Below are positions 35,773 to 43,750 of a stretch of DNA of 64,000 nucleotides, one piece after another. The DNA is from Sphingomonas sp. 67-36 (lineage in GTDB: Bacteria; Pseudomonadota; Alphaproteobacteria; Sphingomonadales; Sphingomonadaceae), in contig MKSU01000017.1 of NCBI GenBank assembly GCA_001897375.1, positions 137,744-201,743 on the forward strand. The letters are read 5' to 3'. Made by a program: the position numbers and the translations under genes. The notes beneath the pieces were generated by a model. That model did no database searches. It had not been told where the DNA came from and worked only from the letters and a program-made list of their open reading frames with translations. The number at the start of each line of letters is the position of its first letter. Within the stretch, counting starts at the first letter, position 1.

Positions 35773-38514
35773 ATGTCGATCCGTAGTGACAGTCTGCGCC
35801 ATGCGCTCCTTCGCGGCACCGCCGGTGCCGCCCTGCTCGTCTCGCCGCTCCTCGGCGGGGTCGCGATCGCGCAGACCGCGCCCGCCCCGGCGGCCGACGC
35901 GGCTCCCGCCGCCGACGATGCGGCTCCCGATATCGTCGTCACCGGCTCGCGCATCGACAAGGCCGGCTTCGACGCGCCGACGCCGACCACGGTGGTCGGC
36001 GCGGCCGAGCTGAACCTCGGCGCCCGCCCGAGCGTGGCGCAGGCGCTCAACGACCTGCCGCAGTTCCGCGCGACGCAGACGCCGACCAGCACGGTCGCCA
36101 ACACCAATTCCTCCTCCTCCGCGATGGACCTGCGCGGCCTTGGCGTGACGCGCACGCTGACGCTGCTCAACGGCCGCCGCTTCACCGGCTCGGCGGATCT
36201 CAACACGATCCCGCAGAACATGCTGAAGCGCGTCGAGGTCGTCACCGGCGGCGCCAGCGCGGCCTGGGGCTCGGGCGCGGTCGGCGGTGTGGTCAACCTG
36301 ATCCTCGACGACAAGCTCGAGGGGCTGACGGTCGGCGCGCAGAACGGCATCTCCTCGCGCGGCGACGGCCATCGCTACAGCTTCAACGGCTCGTTCGGCA
36401 CCACCTTCGCGGGCGGCCGTGGCCACTTCATGATCGGCGGCGAGTATCAGCGGGACGAGGGCATCTTCGACCGCTTCTCGCGCCCGAACGTGGGCAGCAC
36501 CGATCTGTTCTCGCCGGTCGGCGGCGTAAACGGGCACTCGCTGGAGCTATCGCGCAACGTTTTCTACGCGAACTACGGCACCAACGGCCTCATCACCTCC
36601 GGCCCGGCGTCGCTGGTGGGCCAGACGTTCAACGCCGATGGCTCGACGCGCCCGTTCCAGTTCGGCCAGATCGGCGCGAACGGCACCACGATGGTCGGCG
36701 GCGAGGGCGTGTCCTCGAACAGCGAGCACACGCTGACCAACCCGTATCAGCGTTACAACAGCTATGCGCGCCTCAGCTATGAGGTCGGCAATGCCACATT
36801 GTGGGCCGACGCGACGTTCAGCCGCATCTGGGCGAAATATCCCTTCTACGCCGAAACCGGCACCTACACGCTGAGCGGCTCCAACCCCTATGTGCAGCAG
36901 GCGCTGGGCGGTCAGGTCGGCCCGAACGATACGATCAAGGTCGGCCGCGTGTTCGAGGATTACGGCATGCGCACCTTCGGGTTCAGCCGCCGCAACATCG
37001 AGGGCGCGATCGGCATCGACGGCACGATCGGCGACGGCAAGTGGAAATACAGCGCCTATTACGCGCACGGCGAGCTGCGCAACGCGCAGAGCTACGACAA
37101 CCAGATCACCGGCGCGAACCTGACCAAGGCGCTCGACGCGGTTTACGACGGGAACGGCAACATCGTCTGCCGCGACGCGCTGACCAACCCGAACACCGCC
37201 TGCCGCCCGCTCAACATCCTGGGCGCGGGCAGGGCCGATCCGGCCGCCGTTTCCTATGTGTTCGGCAACCAGGCGAGCGTGGTCTACACCACCAAGCTCG
37301 ACACCACGGGCATCAGCCTGCGCGGCGACGCCTTCAACACCTGGGCCGGCCCCGTCTCGGTCGCGATCGGCGGCGAGGCGCGCTGGGAGAGCAGCACCAC
37401 CAACTCGCTCGATCCGGTGTCCGCGGCGAAAGGCTTCAGCCGCTTCAACTTCTCGCCGCTCGACGGCGGGTTCAACGTGCAGGAGGGCTTCGGCGAAGTC
37501 GCGGTGCCGCTGCTCGACCAGCCGTTCAGCAAGCTCGATATCAACGGCGCGGCGCGCTACAGCCATTACAGCACGTCGGGCGGCATCTGGTCGTGGAAGG
37601 TCGGCGCCACCGACCGCATCTTCGACAACCTGCTGCTGCGCTTCTCGCGCTCGCGCGATATCCGCTCGGCCAGCCTGACCGAGATGTACACCACGGTGGC
37701 GACCAGCTTCTTCTCGGTCGCCGAGAACGGCAACACCTATAACAATGTGACCCGCTACGCCGGCGGCAACCCGAACCTGCGGCCGGAAATTGGCAGCACG
37801 CTGACGGTGGGCGCGGTGTTCACGCCGACGATGGTGCCTGGGCTCAACCTGTCGATCGATTACTACAAGATCGACATCAAGGACGCGATCGTCTCGCTGG
37901 GCGCGCAGGACATCATCACGAGCTGCGGCCTCGGCAACAGCGTGGCCTGCGGCCAGATCGACCGTGCTCCGCCCACTGAAGAAGGGCAGCTTGGCGCGCC
38001 GACGGTGATCCATTCCACCTACATCAACCTCGCGGAATACAAGACGCGCGGGCTTGACATGGAAGCGTCCTATTCGCTGCCGATGAGCCGCATAAGCAAC
38101 CTGCCGGGCAACCTGCGCCTGCGGGTGCTGGCGACCTATGTGCCCAAGGTGGAGATCAACAACGGCGTGGCGGTGATCCAGCGCGCCGGCGACGTGGGCG
38201 ACGGCGTGAACTTCGGCACGCCGAAGTGGCGCGGCACCGGCTCGCTCACCTACACCAACAGCGACTTTTCGATCGACGCGCGCGTTCGCTATGTCGGCGG
38301 TGGTCTCTACGACCACACGCTCGATCTGGCGAACAACAGGATCACCAGCCGCACCTATCTGGATCTCGGCGGGCAGACGACGATCGGCGGGTTCACGCTG
38401 TTCGCCAGCGTCAACAACGTGTTCGATCGCAAGCCGCCGCTCACCACCTACGGCTCGATCTTCTACGATTCGATCGGCCGCTACCTGAACGTCGGCGCGA
38501 AGGTTCACTTCTGA
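35773..38514 (+). CDS. TonB-dependent receptor (large, oligopeptide/unknown ligand)
   Basis: A 913-residue outer-membrane receptor. Seen: signal peptide (LLRGTAGAALLVSPLLGGVAIA), an Ala/Pro-rich linker, the TonB-box-like PDIVVTGSRID, a plug with LRGLGVTRTLTLLNGRRF and VEVVTGGASAAWGSGAVGG, and a barrel ending in RYLNVGAKVHF with the terminal Phe needed for assembly. This NGRRF-bearing subclass is abundant in sphingomonads and xanthomonads and often linked to peptide or plant-polymer use. ATG 35773 is eight bases after AGGG; ATG 35767 is equally possible. It follows the serine hydrolase and a good terminator follows it. Confidence 0.92.
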   Translation: MSIRSDSLRHALLRGTAGAALLVSPLLGGVAIAQTAPAPAADAAPAADDAAPDIVVTGSRIDKAGFDAPTPTTVVGAAELNLGARPSVAQALNDLPQFRATQTPTSTVANTNSSSSAMDLRGLGVTRTLTLLNGRRFTGSADLNTIPQNMLKRVEVVTGGASAAWGSGAVGGVVNLILDDKLEGLTVGAQNGISSRGDGHRYSFNGSFGTTFAGGRGHFMIGGEYQRDEGIFDRFSRPNVGSTDLFSPVGGVNGHSLELSRNVFYANYGTNGLITSGPASLVGQTFNADGSTRPFQFGQIGANGTTMVGGEGVSSNSEHTLTNPYQRYNSYARLSYEVGNATLWADATFSRIWAKYPFYAETGTYTLSGSNPYVQQALGGQVGPNDTIKVGRVFEDYGMRTFGFSRRNIEGAIGIDGTIGDGKWKYSAYYAHGELRNAQSYDNQITGANLTKALDAVYDGNGNIVCRDALTNPNTACRPLNILGAGRADPAAVSYVFGNQASVVYTTKLDTTGISLRGDAFNTWAGPVSVAIGGEARWESSTTNSLDPVSAAKGFSRFNFSPLDGGFNVQEGFGEVAVPLLDQPFSKLDINGAARYSHYSTSGGIWSWKVGATDRIFDNLLLRFSRSRDIRSASLTEMYTTVATSFFSVAENGNTYNNVTRYAGGNPNLRPEIGSTLTVGAVFTPTMVPGLNLSIDYYKIDIKDAIVSLGAQDIITSCGLGNSVACGQIDRAPPTEEGQLGAPTVIHSTYINLAEYKTRGLDMEASYSLPMSRISNLPGNLRLRVLATYVPKVEINNGVAVIQRAGDVGDGVNFGTPKWRGTGSLTYTNSDFSIDARVRYVGGGLYDHTLDLANNRITSRTYLDLGGQTTIGGFTLFASVNNVFDRKPPLTTYGSIFYDSIGRYLNVGAKVHF

Positions 38515-38542
38515 GCCGGGACCGGACGAGGCGCTGAGAAGC

Positions 38543-38582
38543 GGGGGCGATCGCGAAGGCGGTCGTCCCCTTTCGGCGTTTT
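38543..38582 (+). terminator. Intrinsic terminator after the second TonB receptor
   Basis: GGGGGCGATCGC (38543-38554) pairs with GCGGTCGTCCCC (38559-38570) over a GAAG loop (two G-U pairs), followed by TTTCGGCGTTTT. It separates the receptor transcript from the two-component genes. Confidence 0.75.
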
Positions 38583-38709
38583 GGCCGGTGGCGGGTTGAC
38601 GGGACGGGAAGGGAGTGGAAACGCGGATGCCGACGGCCCGGACGCGCGGGCCGGGGGCAACGACATCCGCGAGAGGTAAGCAGGGGAAACAAGCGGGCGC
38701 CCGTGCCCG

Positions 38710-39387
38710 ATGGAGGCTGCATTGCGCATCTTGCTGGTTGAGGACGACGCCGCGCTCGCGCGTGGCATCGCGTCGTCGCTGGGGTCGGAGGGGCTTTCGG
38801 TCGATATCTTCGGCACCGGCGAGGATGCGCTGATGATCGCGCCGAGCGAGCCTTATGCCGCGATCGTGCTCGATCTAGGGCTGCCGGGGATGGACGGGAT
38901 CGAGCTGCTGCGGCGGCTGCGCCAAGCCGGCGTCGCGACGCCGATCCTGATCCTCACCGCGCGCGACCGCGTCGACGATCGCGTGCTGGGACTGGACGGC
39001 GGCGCGGACGATTACATGGTGAAGCCCTTCCACCCGCGCGAGCTTCATTCCCGCGTCCGCGCGCTGATGCGCCGCGCGCAGGGCACGCCGGCGCCGGTGC
39101 TGCGGCTCGGCGCGCTGGAATTCGACCGGTCGAGCCGCAGCGTGCTGCTGGAGGGCGTCGCGGTGCCGCTGCGCCCGCGCGAGCTGGCGGTGCTGGAAAC
39201 GCTGATGACGCGGCCGGGCAAGCTGGTCGGCAAGGAGCAATTGTCGGCGGAGGTGTTCAGCTTCGACGACAATGTCGGGATCAACGCGCTGGAGGTCTAT
39301 GTCGGGCGCTTGCGGCGCAAGCTGGGCGAGCGCGGGCCGGCGATCCGCACGGTGCGCGGCCTCGGCTACATGATCGAGGCGGCCTGA
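38710..39387 (+). CDS. OmpR-family response regulator (TctD/QseB-like)
   Basis: A 225-residue DNA-binding response regulator: receiver (ILLVEDDAALARG, acceptor Asp in VLDLGLPGMDG, Lys in DYMVKPFHP) and an OmpR-type winged helix (VPLRPRELAVLETLM, NALEVYVGRLRRKLGE, TVRGLGYMIE). ATG 38710 has no ribosome site, whereas TTG 38722 has GGAGG five bases before it and would give the very common start MRILLVEDD, so the true protein may be four residues shorter. It is paired with the kinase 6 bases downstream. Pho-box-like repeats at 33945 and 40883 have the geometry expected for such a regulator. Confidence 0.93.
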   Translation: MEAALRILLVEDDAALARGIASSLGSEGLSVDIFGTGEDALMIAPSEPYAAIVLDLGLPGMDGIELLRRLRQAGVATPILILTARDRVDDRVLGLDGGADDYMVKPFHPRELHSRVRALMRRAQGTPAPVLRLGALEFDRSSRSVLLEGVAVPLRPRELAVLETLMTRPGKLVGKEQLSAEVFSFDDNVGINALEVYVGRLRRKLGERGPAIRTVRGLGYMIEAA

Positions 39388-39392
39388 TCGCG

Positions 39393-40886
39393 GTGCGCGC
39401 TTATCCCCGATACAAATCGCTTCAGGCGCGGCTGATCGCGGCGGTGATGCTGCCCCTGGCGCTGCTCGTCGCGCTGCTCGCCGGGATCGCGGGCTGGGCG
39501 GTGAAGAACACCGATTCGGACACGCTGGACCGGGTATTGGTGGGATCGGTGCGCACGCTGAGCGGCGCGTTCAACCAGCCGCCCGAATTGCGCGAGAAGG
39601 TCGCGCCGCTCATCATCCACCTGCTCAAGCGGCGCGCGCGGCCGCACGTCAATTTCAGCGTCTATCGCGGCGATCGGGTGATGATGGGCGATCCGGCGCT
39701 CCGCCCGCCGGCCGACTATCGCATGGACGACGGCGCGATCGACCGCCATCCGCCGGCCGAATTCCCCAAGCAGGCGCGCGATACGCCGATGACGCGCGGC
39801 TATATCGATGCGCAGGATGCGGACGGGGTGACGCAGGCGGCCTATCTGCGCGACGGCACGCTGCACGGTCGCCCCGCGCGGATCGCGACCGAGATGCGGC
39901 GGCTGCCCGGGAATGGCGATATCGTCGCGATCCAGATCGCCGATTATGTCGACGACCAGCGCATCTACAATCGCGACTATTACTTCCAGATCGTGGGGGA
40001 GGGCGGATTGGTGCTGCTCGTCGCGGGGCTGCTGGTGTGGCTGGCGATCGGCTGGGGCCTGCGTCCGTTCGCCGCCCTCACCGGGCAGGTGCGCGATGCG
40101 CAGACCGATCCCTCGCCGCAATTCCGTCTCCGGCTCCAGCCGGACATGCCGCGCGAGACGGTGCCGTTCGTCCAATCCTTCAACGCGCTGATGACCCGGC
40201 TGGAGAAAGCGAACCAGTCGCTGCGCCAGTTCACCTCGAACGCCTCGCACCAGATGCGCACGCCGCTGGCGGTGGCGCGCGTCCACCTCGACGTGCTGCG
40301 CCGCGCCGGGCCGCACGCGCCGGCCGCGCGCGAGGCGATCGGCGACATCACCTATGCGGTGGAATCGCTCGAACGGCTGCTGCTCCAGCTCATCGCGCTG
40401 GCGCGGACCGACGAGCAATCGGTCGCGCCGCTCCAGCCGTTCGACCTCACCGCGCTCGCCGGGCGGACCGCCGCCGACCGCGCCGCGCAGGGCGAGGACG
40501 ACGGGATCGATATATTGTTCGACGCCCCGGGTCCGGTGGCCGCGCTCGGCGACCCCGGCCTCGCGGGCGAGCTTGCCGGCAACCTGATCGACAATGCGAT
40601 CCGCTACAACCGTCCCGGCGGCACCGTGCGCGTCATGGTCGAGCGCCCGGCTGGTGGCGCGCGGCTGGTGGTGGAGGACGACGGCCCCGGCATCCCGGAA
40701 CACGAGCGCGAGAAGGTGTGGGAGCGTTTCTATCGCGTTGCGCGGGAGGGCACGCCGGTCGGCAGCGGGCTGGGCCTGCCGATCGTCCGCGCGCTGGCGG
40801 AGCGCATGGGGGCGAGCATCGCCCTCGGCACGCCGGAAAGCGGCGTCGGCCTGCGCGTCGTGGTCGATTTCCGCGCTGCCGCGTGA
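39393..40886 (+). CDS. TctE/QseC-like sensor histidine kinase
   Basis: A 497-residue inner-membrane kinase. Two membrane helices (about 13-35 and 205-227) bracket a periplasmic domain of the TctE-type N-terminal family with SVYRGDRVMMGDP and RDYYFQIVGEG. After a HAMP-like linker comes HisKA with the acceptor His in SNASHQMRTPLAVAR and an HATPase domain (LIDNAIRYN, DDGPGIPEHE, GSGLGLPIV). Such kinases often sense organic acids or metals, but the ligand here is unknown. GTG 39393 is six bases after the regulator stop. Its stop codon lies inside the second Pho-box-like repeat. Confidence 0.92.
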   Translation: MRAYPRYKSLQARLIAAVMLPLALLVALLAGIAGWAVKNTDSDTLDRVLVGSVRTLSGAFNQPPELREKVAPLIIHLLKRRARPHVNFSVYRGDRVMMGDPALRPPADYRMDDGAIDRHPPAEFPKQARDTPMTRGYIDAQDADGVTQAAYLRDGTLHGRPARIATEMRRLPGNGDIVAIQIADYVDDQRIYNRDYYFQIVGEGGLVLLVAGLLVWLAIGWGLRPFAALTGQVRDAQTDPSPQFRLRLQPDMPRETVPFVQSFNALMTRLEKANQSLRQFTSNASHQMRTPLAVARVHLDVLRRAGPHAPAAREAIGDITYAVESLERLLLQLIALARTDEQSVAPLQPFDLTALAGRTAADRAAQGEDDGIDILFDAPGPVAALGDPGLAGELAGNLIDNAIRYNRPGGTVRVMVERPAGGARLVVEDDGPGIPEHEREKVWERFYRVAREGTPVGSGLGLPIVRALAERMGASIALGTPESGVGLRVVVDFRAAA

Positions 40887-40900
40887 CAGGTTGGTGACAG
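40883..40900. promoter_or_regulatory. Pho-box-like direct repeat, site 2
   Basis: GTGACAG-GTTG-GTGACAG, differing from site 1 (33945-33962) by one base over 18, followed by the same CGAT tetranucleotide. A -10-like TAGATA begins ten bases after it (40911-40916), a layout typical of promoters activated by PhoB/OmpR-type regulators. It overlaps the kinase stop codon and lies 75 bases before the capA-like gene. Confidence 0.65.
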
Positions 40901-40932
40901 CGATCCGGCCTAGATAGCCTTCCCGTAACAGG

Positions 40933-40951
40933 GTCGCGACTCCTTCGCGAC
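40933..40951 (+). promoter_or_regulatory. 7-bp leader hairpin before the CapA-like gene
   Basis: GTCGCGA-CTCCT-TCGCGAC is a perfect seven-base stem with a five-base loop, lying just after the predicted start point of the site-2 promoter and 24 bases before ATG 40976. Role unknown. Confidence 0.4.
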
Positions 40952-40975
40952 ATATCCGGATGCGGGGAGAAAGAC

Positions 40976-42385
40976 ATGGCGGGACGGCGTTTGGGATGGA
41001 TTGCGGGCTCGCGCGTCGTGCTGGCGGCGGTGCTGGCCGGGCTGGCGATGCCGGCGACGGCCAGGGAGCGCGACCAGCTCACCATCACGCCCGTGCCGAG
41101 CGCCCCGCTCGCCGGCCAGTTCACGCTGACGGCTGTGGGCGACCTGATCTATTTGCGGCCGATGCTGGCGACGATGGAGAAGCGCTCGCCGGAGATGATC
41201 CGCATCCTGCGCCGCGCCGACGTGACCTTCGGCAATTTCGAGGAGGTCGTCTTCGATCTCCCCACCTTCAAGGGTGCTCCGCAGGCCGAATCCGGCGGCA
41301 CCTGGATGCTCGGCGATCCGAAGATCGTGGACGACCTCGTGTCGATGGGCTTCGACATCGTCGGCACCGCCAACAACCACGCGACCGACTGGGGCGCGGA
41401 GGGGCTGGAAGAAACGATCAAGCGGCTCGACGCGGCGAAGCTGGTCCATGCCGGCACCGGGCGCACCATGTCGGAGGCGCGCGCGCCGCGCTATCTCGAC
41501 GCTCCGCACGGCCGGATCGGGCTGGTTTCCGCCACCTCCACCTTCACGCCGATGACGCCCGCCGCCGATCCGCTCGGCATGGTGCCGGGGCGGCCGGGTG
41601 CCAATGTGATCCGCACGCGGGAGGTGGGGCTGGTCTCGGACGCCGATCTTGCGGTGCTGGCGAAGCTGGCGGGCACGAAGCCGGGTGGCGAGGTGAAGCT
41701 CGGCGAGCGCGTCTATCGCGCCGCGCCCGCGCCGCAGCAGCCGCTGACGATCGAATATGACCCCAATGCGAAGGACGAGGCGGCCAATCTCCGCTCGATC
41801 CGGCAGGCGAAGCAGAACGGCAATTTCGTCATCTTCTCCTTCCACAACCACGAGCCGAGCGAGGCGGTGCAGCAGCCGCCCGCCTTCACCGTGGATTTCG
41901 CGCACCGCGCGATCGACGAGGGCGTCGACGCCTTCATCGCGCACGGGCCGCACCAGCTTCGCGGGATCGAGATCTACAAGGGCAGGCCGATCTTCTATTC
42001 GCTCGGCAACTTCGCGATGATGAACAACTCGCTCGATCACCTGCCGGCCGATATGTACGAGCAGTTCGGCGTCGACCCGGCGAAGGTGACGGCGCCCGAG
42101 TTCCTCCAGGCGCGCGGCGCGGCGGTGTTCGGCGATCCCAATCTCTATGAATCGGTGATCGCGGAAAGCCGCTTCGTGGATGGCAGGATCGCGGAGATCC
42201 GCCTCTATCCGATCGACCTCGGCGTGAGCGAGCAGGGCGCAGGGCGTGGCACGCCGCGTCTTGCCGACGCGACGGTCGGCGCGCGTATCCTCGAGCGCCT
42301 CGCGCGGCTCTCGGCGCCGTTCGGCACCCGGATCGCGATCGAGAAAGGCGTGGGAATCATTCGCCTTTCCGGCGCGGGGAAATAA
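40976..42385 (+). CDS. CapA/PgsA-family protein, exported
   Basis: A 469-residue calcineurin-like metallophosphatase-fold protein of the CapA family. Seen: signal peptide (SRVVLAAVLAGLAMPATA), LTAVGDLIYLRPM, FGNFEEVVFDLP, VGTANNHATDWGAEGL, FSFHNHEPSE and FIAHGPHQLRGIEIYKGRPIF (all metal-ligand motifs of the family). CapA is part of poly-gamma-glutamate export in Bacillus, but no capB/capC ligase genes occur here, so this is an orphan of uncertain reaction. GGGGAGAAAGAC precedes ATG 40976. It follows the Pho-box-like site 2 and precedes an M20 peptidase by 35 bases, perhaps together degrading a glutamate-containing polymer. Confidence 0.85.
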   Translation: MAGRRLGWIAGSRVVLAAVLAGLAMPATARERDQLTITPVPSAPLAGQFTLTAVGDLIYLRPMLATMEKRSPEMIRILRRADVTFGNFEEVVFDLPTFKGAPQAESGGTWMLGDPKIVDDLVSMGFDIVGTANNHATDWGAEGLEETIKRLDAAKLVHAGTGRTMSEARAPRYLDAPHGRIGLVSATSTFTPMTPAADPLGMVPGRPGANVIRTREVGLVSDADLAVLAKLAGTKPGGEVKLGERVYRAAPAPQQPLTIEYDPNAKDEAANLRSIRQAKQNGNFVIFSFHNHEPSEAVQQPPAFTVDFAHRAIDEGVDAFIAHGPHQLRGIEIYKGRPIFYSLGNFAMMNNSLDHLPADMYEQFGVDPAKVTAPEFLQARGAAVFGDPNLYESVIAESRFVDGRIAEIRLYPIDLGVSEQGAGRGTPRLADATVGARILERLARLSAPFGTRIAIEKGVGIIRLSGAGK

Positions 42386-42420
42386 GCTAGACCAGTCCGC
42401 ATAGAAAAAGAGGGGATCAG

Positions 42421-43707
42421 ATGAACCGCTTCCAGCTTGCCCTTTCCGCCGCTGTCCTGCCGCTGCTCGCGACGCCTGCCGTCGCGAAGCCGGCGGACAA
42501 TGCCGAGGGCGCGATGCGTGCGCTCTATGCCAGCCGGCCGTTCGACGTGGCGCGCAAGGCGCTCGCGGCGGATTACGACCGGATCGTCAGCGAGATCGTC
42601 ACGCTCACCGAGATCCCGGCTCCGCCGTTCAAGGAAGCCAAGCGCGCCGCCGCCTATATGGAGATGCTGCGCGCCGCCGGCCTTCAGGACGTGGAGATGG
42701 ACGAGGAAGGCAATGTGATGGGCCTGCGCAAGGGCACCGGCGGCGGCCCGCTGCTGGTGGTCGCGGCGCATCTCGACACGGTTTTCCCCGAGGGGCTGTC
42801 GACCAAGGTGCGGCGCGAGGGCGATTATCTCTACGCGCCCGGCGTCGGCGACGATACGTGCAGCCTGCCGGTGCTGCTCGCCTTCATCCGCGCGCTCGAC
42901 AAGGCAGGCATCCGCACCAGGAGCGACATATTGTTCATGGGCGACGTCGGCGAGGAAGGGCCGGGCGACCTGCGCGGGATGCGGCACCTGTTCAACAAGG
43001 GCAAATACAAGGGCCGGATCGCGCAGTTCATCTCGGTCGAGCCGGGCCGCGACCGCGTGACCAACGGCGGCGTCGGGTCGAAGCGCTACAGGGTCGCGTT
43101 CAAGGGGCCGGGCGGGCACAGCTACGGTGCGTTCGGGCTGGTCAATCCGGCCTATGCGATGGGCGACGCGATCGTCGAATTCGGCAAGATGAAGGTGCCG
43201 GAGAAGCCGCGCACCACCTATAACGTCGGCGTGGTCGAGGGTGGCACCTCGGTCAATTCGATTCCCTTTGAGACGGCGATGACGGTCGACATGCGCTCGG
43301 TCGACAAGGACGAGCTGGCCAAGGCGGACGCCTATCTCCATTCGATCCTGCCCGGCGCGGTCGATCGCGAGAATGCCGCCCGCTCCACCGCGCGCGGCAA
43401 GATCAGCTACGAGGCGAAGCCGATCGGCGACCGCCCGGTCGGCCATACCGCCGACGACAATCCGCTGGTGCGCACCGCTTACGCCGCGATCGCGGCCGGC
43501 GGCGGCAAGCCGGAGCTGGAGAGCAGCTCGACCGATGCCAACCTGCCGATGAGCCTCGGCATTCCCGCGATCACGATCGGCTCCGGCTTCGCCACCGAGC
43601 GCGCCCATTCGCCCGATGAGCGGCTGAAGCTCGATCGCGAGGATACGGTTCGCTACATGACGATGAGCCTCGCGACCGTCATCGGCGCGGCGGGACTGGC
43701 GAAGTAA
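42421..43707 (+). CDS. M20 family metallopeptidase, exported
   Basis: A 428-residue exported zinc peptidase with a signal peptide (LALSAAVLPLLATPAVA). M20 motifs: VVAAHLDTVFPEG (first zinc His and Asp), APGVGDDTCSLPVLL (bridging Asp), MGDVGEEGPGDLRG (catalytic and ligand Glu pair), then the lid domain with GPGGHSYGAFG and the final His region GFATERAHSPDERL. It probably removes N-terminal residues from peptides or amides. AGAGGGGATCAG precedes ATG 42421, and only 35 bases separate it from the CapA-like gene, so the two are likely co-transcribed. Tripeptidase or carboxypeptidase specificity cannot be told. Confidence 0.92.
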   Translation: MNRFQLALSAAVLPLLATPAVAKPADNAEGAMRALYASRPFDVARKALAADYDRIVSEIVTLTEIPAPPFKEAKRAAAYMEMLRAAGLQDVEMDEEGNVMGLRKGTGGGPLLVVAAHLDTVFPEGLSTKVRREGDYLYAPGVGDDTCSLPVLLAFIRALDKAGIRTRSDILFMGDVGEEGPGDLRGMRHLFNKGKYKGRIAQFISVEPGRDRVTNGGVGSKRYRVAFKGPGGHSYGAFGLVNPAYAMGDAIVEFGKMKVPEKPRTTYNVGVVEGGTSVNSIPFETAMTVDMRSVDKDELAKADAYLHSILPGAVDRENAARSTARGKISYEAKPIGDRPVGHTADDNPLVRTAYAAIAAGGGKPELESSSTDANLPMSLGIPAITIGSGFATERAHSPDERLKLDREDTVRYMTMSLATVIGAAGLAK

Positions 43708-43718
43708 CGTCCTGAAAA

Positions 43719-43740
43719 CCCCTCCCCATCAGGGGAGGGG
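43719..43740. terminator. Bidirectional terminator between M20 and M3 peptidase genes
   Basis: CCCCTCCCC-ATCA-GGGGAGGGG is a perfect nine-base stem with a four-base loop. On the minus strand it is followed by TTTTCAGG, giving a T4 run for the M3 gene; on the plus strand the run is weak. Stems of this sequence are a common intergenic element in sphingomonads (recalled, not tested here). Confidence 0.8.
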
Positions 43741-43750
43741 CCTTGCTGCG

